A stretch of 10,553 bases of DNA from CALGLS01 sp045105695 (GTDB taxonomy: Bacteria; Bacteroidota; Bacteroidia; Chitinophagales; Saprospiraceae): NCBI GenBank assembly GCA_045105695.1, contig JBGCDT010000297.1, forward strand, positions 1 to 10,553. Direction: 5' to 3'. Positions 1 to 5,571 of the stretch are shown here, in pieces. The translations under genes and the position numbers were made by a program. Within the stretch, counting starts at the first letter, position 1. Each line of letters opens with the position of its first letter. The notes below the pieces were generated by a model. It was not told where the DNA came from. It made no database searches and saw only the letters and a program-made list of their open reading frames with translations.

Positions 1-18
1 TTCAGCTGATGTTGATCT

Positions 19-26
19 TACATTTG
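19..26 (+). promoter_or_regulatory. Bacteroidota -7 promoter element (TAnnTTTG) for the receptor gene
   Basis: The sequence TACATTTG matches the Bacteroidota primary sigma factor -7 consensus TAnnTTTG exactly. The partner -33 element would fall just before base 1, outside the window, so only half of the promoter is visible. Transcription would start near base 33. This gives a leader of about 35 bases before the ATG at 69 and excludes the in-frame ATG at 9 as the translation start. Confidence 0.55.
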
Positions 27-68
27 GATTGTAATCAAAATAAACAATTCACTTTTAAAACATCAGTT

Positions 69-2456
69 ATGAAATTCCTTGTTTCCTTCTTACTTCTTAG
101 CCTTACTTCTTTTACGAATCTATTTGCGCAAAGCGATCTTAACGGAACCATCGCTGATGACAATAACGAAGCGATTTATTTTGCAACTATTGCTTTGTAC
201 AACTCCACAGATAGTACAGTTGTCGCTTCTGGTGCTACTGATGCAAATGGAAATTTCTCCTTACAAAACATAACTGATGGAGATTACTACCTCGAAGCCA
301 ACATGCTAGGTTATACCACAGAGGTTTTGGCAAATCTTAGTTTTCCAGCAGACCATAACAAGAGTCTTACAATTCAGTTATTAGAAGATGCTACGGTTTT
401 ATCTACTGTAGAAGTGACAGCTAAAGTTCCGCTTTTAGAGCAGAAGTCTGATCGCTTGGTGGTGAACGTAGAAAACAATATGACGCGCATGAATGGTAAT
501 GTTCTGGATGTAATGAAGCAGGTGCCGGGAATGATTGTGGTCAATGATAAATTACAAATGGCCGGTCAGTCGAACATGACTATTCTGATAAATGGAAAGA
601 CCACTCAATACATGGACGTGCAATCCTTGTTACGAGACATGCCTGGCGACAATATAAAAAAAGTAGAAGTGATCCACCAACCAGGAGCTGAGTTTGAAGC
701 AGCTGGAACGGGAGCCGTTATCAATATCATTCAAAAGAAAAACAGCTTGTACGGAACGAATGGATCAGTTTCCTTGGGTGCAGGTAAAGGAGAGTTTTGG
801 AGATACCGCAGCTCAGTGAGATTAAGTCATTACCAAGGAGGCTTGAATGTTAGTGGAGACATTGGTTATAATAGAAACACATCCTATGACCAGTTATTAA
901 TCAATAGAAAAATCAACGGAGATACTTACGACCAGCATAATATTGATCCATCTAAATCAAATACTTTCCGTAGCGGACTCTCTCTTAATTACAATTTCGA
1001 TGAACGCCAAAGTATTGGTTTCAGTAGTCGTTTTTTCAACAGCCAAAAAGAGAAAAATGCAGAGAACAGAACAATGGTTGATTATGCAAATGAAGAAATA
1101 GCCGACTTAGAATTACTAACAACAAATGATACTGACAGTGAGTGGAATCTAATCATTTTCAATCCTTATTATTCTTTTGAAATTGATACTGCCGGACAGA
1201 AGTTAAACTTAGATTTCAACTACGCTAGATTCCAAAGAGACGGAACCAGCCTCTTAGAAACCTCAGAAGAAAACATCGATGCTTTTTTCCCAGGCTTCCG
1301 ATATGAGCAACCTGGAGACACCAGAATACTATCTACTAAACTAGATTACAATTATCCGCTAAATGACCAAGTAAGTTTTCAAACTGGATTGAAATACAGC
1401 GACGCAAATTTGGACAATGACCTTAAAGCATTTTCAGAAACAGAAAAAGACAACTGGGAAAACAATGTCCTACAGAGCAATCATTTCATTTTCGATGAAA
1501 CCATCAGAGCTGTTTACGGAAAGATGACCTTCAACACCGGCAACTGGTCTGGTACCGCTGGCCTTCGCTACGAAGAAAGCAACTCCGAAGGGTACTCTGA
1601 GACTATAGATTCTACATTGACCAGAGACATCAAAAAACTATTTCCATCAGCTAGCTTACAACGCAAAATCAATGAGACATTTTCTACAAGTTTAGCTTAT
1701 AGCTACCGTATTGATCGTCCGAGGTACTCTAGTCTGAATCCATTTGTTTACTACTGGGATCCTTATACTTTTGAAGAAGGAAATCCAAACTTACGACCAG
1801 CGCTGACGCACAGTTTAAAGTGGAATTTGAGCTACGAATCACAGCCATTTTTCAATATCGAGTACAAAAGAACTAAGGACGCCATGGTTGATTTTACAGA
1901 GCAAAACGATGCGACCGGTTCTGCAAGTGCGACGGTCATTAACATAGAATCTTTAGATGTTTTCAATACCAGTTTGTTTTTCCCATTGAGTTTTATTCCA
2001 GGGTTGGATGGTTACGGAGGAGCAATTGTTTCGCACCAGAGCTTCTTCTCTGAAGATGACTTAATTGAAACTTTCGACCGATCAAACTGGAACGTAACTG
2101 CTTTCCTACAAGCAGAGTTTACGCTTCCTGGAGAGATCAACACAGAGATCAGCGGATGGTACAATAGCGGACAACTTGAAGGCGTAATGGATGGCGAATG
2201 GCTGTATGGTGTAAGCTTCGGTTTCAGCAAAAAGATTCTACAAGACAAAGGAAAAATCAGCATCGGAGTAGATGATATTTTCAGAAGATTCTGGCATGCA
2301 GACATTGAGTATGCGAACATGGATGCAACTGTCGTTTCTAAATGGGCGGCACCAGTTGTAAATATGCAATTTCGTTATAACTTTGGGAATCAGCACATGA
2401 AGAAATCTAAGCGAAATCGTAATAGTGGATCGGAGGAGATTAGAAGAGCGCAGTAA
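69..2456 (+). CDS. TonB-dependent receptor-like outer-membrane beta-barrel protein (CarboxypepD_reg / OMP_b-brl_3 type)
   Basis: The 795-residue product begins with a signal peptide (about residues 1-20, MKFLVSFLLLSL..., ending LFA-QSD). A carboxypeptidase-regulatory-like domain follows (about 22-105, with LNGTIAD, DANGNFSL and GDYYLEANMLGY). Next come a plug-like region (about 110-225, with LLEQKSDRLVVNVE, DVMKQVPGM, ILINGK, and GAEFEAAGTGAVINI) and a long beta-barrel of alternating aromatic and polar strands, with the RPRYSSLNPF and EEGNPNLRP motifs typical of OMP_b-brl_3 proteins. The C-terminus (RYNFGNQ plus a basic Lys/Arg-rich tail) is also typical of that family. I chose the ATG at 69 rather than the one at 9 because it starts a proper signal peptide and lies downstream of a TAnnTTTG element. 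There is no SusD partner, so this is not a classic glycan SusCD pair. The substrate is unknown. A kinase/LytTR pair follows directly downstream, so a sensing role is possible but inferred. Confidence 0.88.
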   Translation: MKFLVSFLLLSLTSFTNLFAQSDLNGTIADDNNEAIYFATIALYNSTDSTVVASGATDANGNFSLQNITDGDYYLEANMLGYTTEVLANLSFPADHNKSLTIQLLEDATVLSTVEVTAKVPLLEQKSDRLVVNVENNMTRMNGNVLDVMKQVPGMIVVNDKLQMAGQSNMTILINGKTTQYMDVQSLLRDMPGDNIKKVEVIHQPGAEFEAAGTGAVINIIQKKNSLYGTNGSVSLGAGKGEFWRYRSSVRLSHYQGGLNVSGDIGYNRNTSYDQLLINRKINGDTYDQHNIDPSKSNTFRSGLSLNYNFDERQSIGFSSRFFNSQKEKNAENRTMVDYANEEIADLELLTTNDTDSEWNLIIFNPYYSFEIDTAGQKLNLDFNYARFQRDGTSLLETSEENIDAFFPGFRYEQPGDTRILSTKLDYNYPLNDQVSFQTGLKYSDANLDNDLKAFSETEKDNWENNVLQSNHFIFDETIRAVYGKMTFNTGNWSGTAGLRYEESNSEGYSETIDSTLTRDIKKLFPSASLQRKINETFSTSLAYSYRIDRPRYSSLNPFVYYWDPYTFEEGNPNLRPALTHSLKWNLSYESQPFFNIEYKRTKDAMVDFTEQNDATGSASATVINIESLDVFNTSLFFPLSFIPGLDGYGGAIVSHQSFFSEDDLIETFDRSNWNVTAFLQAEFTLPGEINTEISGWYNSGQLEGVMDGEWLYGVSFGFSKKILQDKGKISIGVDDIFRRFWHADIEYANMDATVVSKWAAPVVNMQFRYNFGNQHMKKSKRNRNSGSEEIRRAQ

Positions 2457-2494
2457 GTCACTACCGAAAATGAAGGTTTTCTTCTGATGTATTT

Positions 2495-2561
2495 TTCACC
2501 GCAACGGCGCAAAGAACATAATAAAACTCAAAATTAAACTTTGCGCCTTTGTGGTGAGTAA
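2495..2561. repeat. Palindromic interspersed repeat, family B copy 1
   Basis: A 67-base imperfect palindrome fills most of the gap between the receptor and kinase genes. The left arm (2497-2514, CACCGCAACGGCGCAAAG) pairs with the right arm (2539-2556) at 16 of 18 positions; GGCGCAAAG/CTTTGCGCC is perfect. The loop is 24 bases and AT-rich. A second copy lies at 5428-5501: the left 20 bases match at 17 positions and the right 29 bases at 26. In RNA this would fold into a strong hairpin and could separate the two genes' transcripts. No T-run follows the stem, so intrinsic termination is uncertain. Confidence 0.75.
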
Positions 2562-2579
2562 ATCACGAAAGTTACCCAC

Positions 2580-3575
2580 ATGCTATTTAAAGTTACCAGA
2601 TCAGACGTCATTGTATTTTTATTCTACGCTTTATTTACTATTATACTTTACTATGTTGGAAGTGAAGGAGATGAATTGAAATATGTTTATATCGAATGTG
2701 CTCGTTTCATCATATTGAATGCGCTATCTGCTTATGTAATCGTCTATGTGATATTTGCTCGTTTTATACCCAAGAAACAGTACTTTTTATTGTTTCTGGT
2801 CTTAGTCCCTTTTCTGTATTTGATGGGTATCATCTGGATAAATTACGAATGTTACTTTTTTAGTAATTGTAAAGAAAGTCCGTGGGCTTTTAGTTATATC
2901 CAATATGGATTTGTAAATCATCTTGAAGAAGCCGGAATGCTGGCCACTATTATGCTAGGAAAAAAAATGTTTGATATGCAGCTTCATTTTGCAAATATGG
3001 AGAAGGAGAAGCGAACAGCAGAACTGAGTTTCCTCAAAGCGCAAATCGATCCTCACTTTCTATTTAATAATCTGAATACCATTGATGCGCTGATCGACAA
3101 AGATCCGCAGGCGGCCAAAGCATATTTGCACAAGCTCGCAAAACTCTATCGCTACTTGGTCTCCAGCAAAGATCAGGAAGTGGTTCCGCTGGAAGAAGAA
3201 TTAGCTTTTGCAAAAAACTACATCTACCTCATTGAAGAACGCTTTGGGAAAGCTTACGAATTCGACATCCAAAATCAGCATCCCAATTCGGACGAACTTT
3301 GGGTTCCTCCCGGTGCCCTTCAAACCCTCCTTGAAAATATTGTAAAACACAACCAAGGCAATCATACAGACCCCGTAAAAACCAACATTCTCATAGATCA
3401 ATCGGGCATTACTGTTGCAAACGATCTTCGTCCTAAAAAAGGAATTGTAGATTCTACTGGCTTTGGACTCAAAAATCTAAAGGCTCGATATGCGCTTCTG
3501 ACGGACGAGAAGGTGAAGATTAATTCGGGAGATTTGTTTACCGTTGAGCTGCCTAGTATTAAGGTTGTTCAGTAG
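2580..3575 (+). CDS. Membrane sensor histidine kinase, LytS/YehU-like (His_kinase family)
   Basis: This 331-residue protein autophosphorylates on histidine and would pass the phosphate to the LytTR regulator encoded next. The N-terminus has three clear hydrophobic segments (about residues 10-27, 42-62 and 66-87) and a weaker one near 115-127. A cysteine-containing stretch (YECYFFSNCKES, 89-100) lies outside the third segment. A charged helical linker (about 131-152) leads into the His_kinase motif LKAQIDPHFLFNNLN, with the phospho-acceptor histidine at 159. The N-box is PPGALQTLLENIVKHN (243-258) and the G-box is STGFGLKNLKARY (292-304). The DxGxG element of classical kinases is replaced by VANDLRPKKG, as often seen in Bacteroidota members of this family. 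There is no separate periplasmic sensor domain, so the signal is probably sensed in or near the membrane. The stop codon TAG is immediately followed by repeat A copy 1. Confidence 0.92.
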   Translation: MLFKVTRSDVIVFLFYALFTIILYYVGSEGDELKYVYIECARFIILNALSAYVIVYVIFARFIPKKQYFLLFLVLVPFLYLMGIIWINYECYFFSNCKESPWAFSYIQYGFVNHLEEAGMLATIMLGKKMFDMQLHFANMEKEKRTAELSFLKAQIDPHFLFNNLNTIDALIDKDPQAAKAYLHKLAKLYRYLVSSKDQEVVPLEEELAFAKNYIYLIEERFGKAYEFDIQNQHPNSDELWVPPGALQTLLENIVKHNQGNHTDPVKTNILIDQSGITVANDLRPKKGIVDSTGFGLKNLKARYALLTDEKVKINSGDLFTVELPSIKVVQ

Positions 3576-3659
3576 TTTTTTAAGGGTTGAATGTTCCTTC
3601 GACCGTAAAAATCGCGGTGCCTACGTACTGAGCGCCATTCAATCCTTCAATCCTTAAAA
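3576..3659. repeat. Palindromic MITE/REP-like element, family A copy 1
   Basis: An 84-base element starts at the base after the kinase TAG stop. Its outer ends are inverted repeats of the type TTTTTAAGG...ATTGAATG and CATTCAATCC...CCTTAAAA. The left end has lost one 8-base unit compared with the other copy. The 42-base core (3594-3635) matches the reverse complement of the core of copy 2 (4471-4512) at 36 of 42 positions. An inner stem CGTA (3604-3607) / TACG (3622-3625) lies inside the outer stem. It fills most of the 109-base gap between the kinase and regulator genes and could act as an attenuator or an mRNA-stabilising hairpin. Confidence 0.85.
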
Positions 3660-3684
3660 CACATCCACAATCCAATAATCACCA

Positions 3685-4452
3685 ATGAGAATCCTAATCC
3701 TAGAAGACGAACTCCCCGCTTACCACAAGCTCCTCGGTTTTGTACAATCAGAAATTTCAGATGCAAATATTCAATGGGCGAGATCTGTAGAGGAAGCAAA
3801 ACTATTGTTAAAAACTAGTGCGCATCCCGATTTGATATTCTCTGATATTGAATTACTGGATGGCGTTTCCTTTGAAGTCTATGAAAACATTCAGGTGAAC
3901 TGCCCGATTATTTTCTGTACTGGTTTTGATAAATATGTACTCAAGGCTTTTCAAACCAATGGCATTGCCTACCTTTTGAAACCCTATGACCTGGAGGCTT
4001 TTAAAGAAGCTTATGCGAAATATAAAAAGCTATTTGTAAAAGAAGATAGCAACCAGAGCATCGATCAACAAGTCATCAAAGAACTAAAAGCCATTCTTCA
4101 TTCTGACAAAAAAGAATACAAACAAAGATTTACTTTCAAAAAGAAAGACGGTATCAAAATCATTGACACTAAAGATATTGCTTGCTTTGAAGCCAATGGA
4201 GATTTCAGCATGGCTGTCGATGAAAAAGGGCATCGCTACCCGATCAACTTCACGCTCTCTGATTTGGAGAAAAAAATCGACCCTAGTTTATTTTTCAGAA
4301 TTAATAGAAGCCAAGTCATCAACATTAACTTCATTGATAAAATCGAAAGTCATTTCAAAAACAGGCTCTCTGTGAGAATGACTTATGGAGGTGATCCGCT
4401 GATTAGTAGTAGTGGGAAAACGCCGGAGTTTCGGAAGTGGTTGGATGGGTAG
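3685..4452 (+). CDS. LytTR-family response regulator
   Basis: This is a 255-residue transcription regulator. The receiver domain (about 1-115) shows the acidic pair E7/D8, phospho-acceptor D54 (IFSDIELLDG), T79 (FCTG) and K99 (YLLKP), so all key residues are present. A linker of about 30 residues with Lys/Gln-rich helix character (116-145) leads into a LytTR DNA-binding domain (about 147-254). That domain has the motifs RFTFKKKDGIKII, DIACFEANGDFS, FFRINRSQVININFI and ISSSGKTPEFRKWL, all typical of the family. The length is normal. It lies downstream of the LytS-like kinase on the same strand, with only repeat A copy 1 between them, so the two almost certainly form a two-component system. The gene is bracketed by inverted copies of repeat A, the second beginning right after its TAG stop. 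LytTR proteins bind paired direct repeats; no convincing target site was found in the window. Confidence 0.95.
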   Translation: MRILILEDELPAYHKLLGFVQSEISDANIQWARSVEEAKLLLKTSAHPDLIFSDIELLDGVSFEVYENIQVNCPIIFCTGFDKYVLKAFQTNGIAYLLKPYDLEAFKEAYAKYKKLFVKEDSNQSIDQQVIKELKAILHSDKKEYKQRFTFKKKDGIKIIDTKDIACFEANGDFSMAVDEKGHRYPINFTLSDLEKKIDPSLFFRINRSQVININFIDKIESHFKNRLSVRMTYGGDPLISSSGKTPEFRKWLDG

Positions 4453-4537
4453 TTTTTGAAGGATTGAATGGCGCTTGGTTCGTAGGCTCCGCGGTTTCTA
4501 CGGTCGAAGGAACATTCAATCCTTCAATCCTTAAAAA
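4453..4537. repeat. Palindromic MITE/REP-like element, family A copy 2 (inverted relative to copy 1)
   Basis: An 85-base element begins at the base after the regulator TAG stop. It has a perfect 13-bp outer stem: GAAGGATTGAATG (4458-4470) with CATTCAATCCTTC (4513-4525). An inner stem is CGTAG (4481-4485) / CTACG (4498-4502), with CCGCGG at 4489-4494 in the loop. The asymmetric 42-base core is the reverse complement of the copy 1 core with 6 differences. It probably ends the kinase/regulator transcript or insulates it from the lipoprotein genes, although no long T-run follows. Confidence 0.85.
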
Positions 4538-4561
4538 CCACCTCCCTACCAACTGTTCCAA

Positions 4562-4577
4562 CGTTTTCTCCGTTTTC
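4562..4577 (+). promoter_or_regulatory. Short direct repeat upstream of the first lipoprotein gene
   Basis: CGTTTTC occurs twice (4562-4568 and 4571-4577), nine bases start to start, in the 79-base stretch between repeat A copy 2 and the first lipoprotein start. The spacing is shorter than that of known LytTR paired sites, so it is recorded only as a possible operator or chance repeat. No TAnnTTTG element is visible in this stretch. Confidence 0.2.
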
Positions 4578-4616
4578 AAAGTAAAACCACGATTAAATAA
4601 TCAAAAACCCAATCCT

Positions 4617-4937
4617 ATGAAAAAATTACTTTTTGTTTTCGCGGTCCTAACCTTCGTTGCTTGTAAAGACAAAGACAATGATCTGGAGAATCTTCCCACT
4701 TGCATTCTGGAAATGATTGACAATGACAGCTCATCAGATAACCTCAAAAGTATTCAGGTACAGACTATTGACGGAGACGTTCATTACTGGCTAAACACTG
4801 GAGTGATTCCGGTAGATGGCACAGAGTATATTGTTAATGATGCTTGTGAAAAGCTTTGTACCATCGGGGGACTTTTACCTTCTGTATGTCCGTATGAATA
4901 TGATGCTGACAATTGGGAAATCGTCTGGGAAGAATAA
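4617..4937 (+). CDS. Small cysteine-containing lipoprotein (first of a tandem pair)
   Basis: The 106-residue product has a lipoprotein signal peptide: MKKLLFVFAVLTFVAC, with the lipid-anchored cysteine at 16. The following K-D-K-D-N resembles the Bacteroidota lipoprotein export signal, so surface exposure is possible. The mature part contains LPTCI (about 26-30), DGDVHYWLN, EYIVNDACEKLCTIGG and a C-terminal acidic/aromatic end (DNWEIVWEE). Four further cysteines could form disulfides. The paralogue directly downstream shares this layout. The C...C-x-x-x-C-x-x-GG arrangement loosely recalls small DUF6970-type Bacteroidota lipoproteins, but this is from memory and unverified. The reading frame extends upstream to an ATG at 4437, but that start lies inside the regulator gene and would place repeat A in the protein. 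The ATG at 4617 gives a proper signal peptide, and its upstream sequence is shared with the next gene. Function unknown. Confidence 0.8.
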   Translation: MKKLLFVFAVLTFVACKDKDNDLENLPTCILEMIDNDSSSDNLKSIQVQTIDGDVHYWLNTGVIPVDGTEYIVNDACEKLCTIGGLLPSVCPYEYDADNWEIVWEE

Positions 4938-4943
4938 ATTTCC

Positions 4944-4965
4944 AATGCTAATGCTAATTCTAATC
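4944..4965 (+). repeat. Short 6-bp-period tandem repeat between the two lipoprotein genes
   Basis: The stretch reads as AATGCT, AATGCT, AATTCT, AATC: three and a half units of six bases, one with a single change. It lies in the 48-base spacer before the second lipoprotein gene. Such short repeats can vary in copy number by slippage and would change the spacing upstream of the second gene, but the length is too short to claim that. Confidence 0.35.
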
Positions 4966-4985
4966 AACAATAAAAACCCAATCCT

Positions 4986-5309
4986 ATGAAAAAATTATCT
5001 TTTTTATTCCTCGTATTACTTTTTGCAGCTTGCAAAGATAAAGACAATCAAAAGGACAAACTCCCTTCTTGTATTCAGGGTAAATTAGAAGAAACAGGTT
5101 TTTTAGAAACCATCCTGACTGTTCGAACTCAGGTTATTGACGGCGAGGTACATTATTGGCTAAATACAGATGCCATGCATGTAGATGGAGTTGAACGAAT
5201 TGTAAATGAGGCTTGTGAAGAAGTTTGCTATTTGTGCGGCGAGTGCCTGCCACCTACTTGTACTGATGACTATAAGAACGATGATTGGGAGACCATCTGG
5301 GAAAGATAA
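4986..5309 (+). CDS. Small cysteine-containing lipoprotein (second of a tandem pair)
   Basis: The 107-residue product is a clear paralogue of the preceding one. It has a lipoprotein signal peptide (MKKLSFLFLVLLFAAC, cysteine 16), the same CKDKDN after cleavage, LPSCI, a VIDGEVHYWLNTD core, RIVNEACEEVC and the acidic/aromatic end DDWETIWER. It has extra cysteines (CYLCGECLPPTC), giving more possible disulfides or a metal site; that is inference. The bases just before both starts (AAAAACCCAATCCT) and the first codons are the same in both genes, which points to a recent tandem duplication including the translation start. The spacer is 48 bases, so the two are probably co-transcribed, and a strong hairpin terminator follows. 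Function unknown. The position beside a kinase/LytTR pair makes them candidate regulator targets or sensed envelope proteins, but nothing in the sequence proves it. Confidence 0.82.
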   Translation: MKKLSFLFLVLLFAACKDKDNQKDKLPSCIQGKLEETGFLETILTVRTQVIDGEVHYWLNTDAMHVDGVERIVNEACEEVCYLCGECLPPTCTDDYKNDDWETIWER

Positions 5310-5345
5310 TTATCCTGCTGTTCTAAGAATTTCCATTTTTATTAT

Positions 5346-5412
5346 CACCGTGGTTTGGTTTCGTTAAAAGACACAGCGAAGAGCGTACTTTTTTAACCAC
5401 GGTGTTTTTTTT
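5346..5412 (+). terminator. Hairpin plus T8 terminator after the lipoprotein pair
   Basis: A perfect 10-bp stem, CACCGTGGTT (5346-5355) with AACCACGGTG (5395-5404), is followed directly by eight Ts (5405-5412). The loop is 39 bases, long for an intrinsic terminator, but GTTAAAAG near 5363-5370 can pair with CTTTTTTAAC to extend the stem. The T-run is on the + strand side only, so it serves the lipoprotein genes rather than the convergent - strand enzyme gene. Confidence 0.7.
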
Positions 5413-5427
5413 ATTAAATGAATTGAA

Positions 5428-5501
5428 TTCACCGCAAAGTCGCTAAGGTTTGCAACGTACACTTCTAAAGGTATTAAACTTTGCGCCGTTGCGGTGAATA
5501 A
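5428..5501. repeat. Palindromic interspersed repeat, family B copy 2
   Basis: A 74-base imperfect palindrome lies between the convergent lipoprotein and CBS-type genes. The left arm (5430-5447) pairs with the right arm (5479-5496) at 15 of 18 positions. The ATTAAACTTTGCGCC segment is identical to that of copy 1 at 2495-2561. The middle is longer than in copy 1 by about seven bases. It may help separate the convergent transcripts. Confidence 0.75.
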
Positions 5502-5571
5502 CACGATTGGTGGAACATCAATGTCTACTACTCTACAATAGATCCATCCAGGTCTGTCTTATACGAGCCCC

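Noticed and set aside
9..68. Upstream in-frame start of the receptor gene
   Set aside because: It lies upstream of the predicted transcription start and adds 20 residues before a clear signal peptide.
2012..2320. 102-residue open frame on the - strand
   Set aside because: It is antisense to the beta-barrel of the receptor gene, with no motif or start signal.
2534..2542. TAAACTTTG in repeat B as a -7 promoter element for the kinase gene
   Set aside because: It has three bases instead of two between TA and TTTG and lies inside the palindrome arm, so the resemblance is probably chance.
3576..4537. Family A and B repeats as a CRISPR array
   Set aside because: Only two widely spaced copies of each, imperfect, with a whole gene or more between them and no spacer-like units.
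4437..4616. N-terminal extension of the first lipoprotein gene from an ATG at 4437
   Set aside because: It overlaps the end of the regulator gene, translates the palindromic repeat, and places the lipoprotein signal peptide in the middle of the protein. The start at 4617 matches its paralogue.
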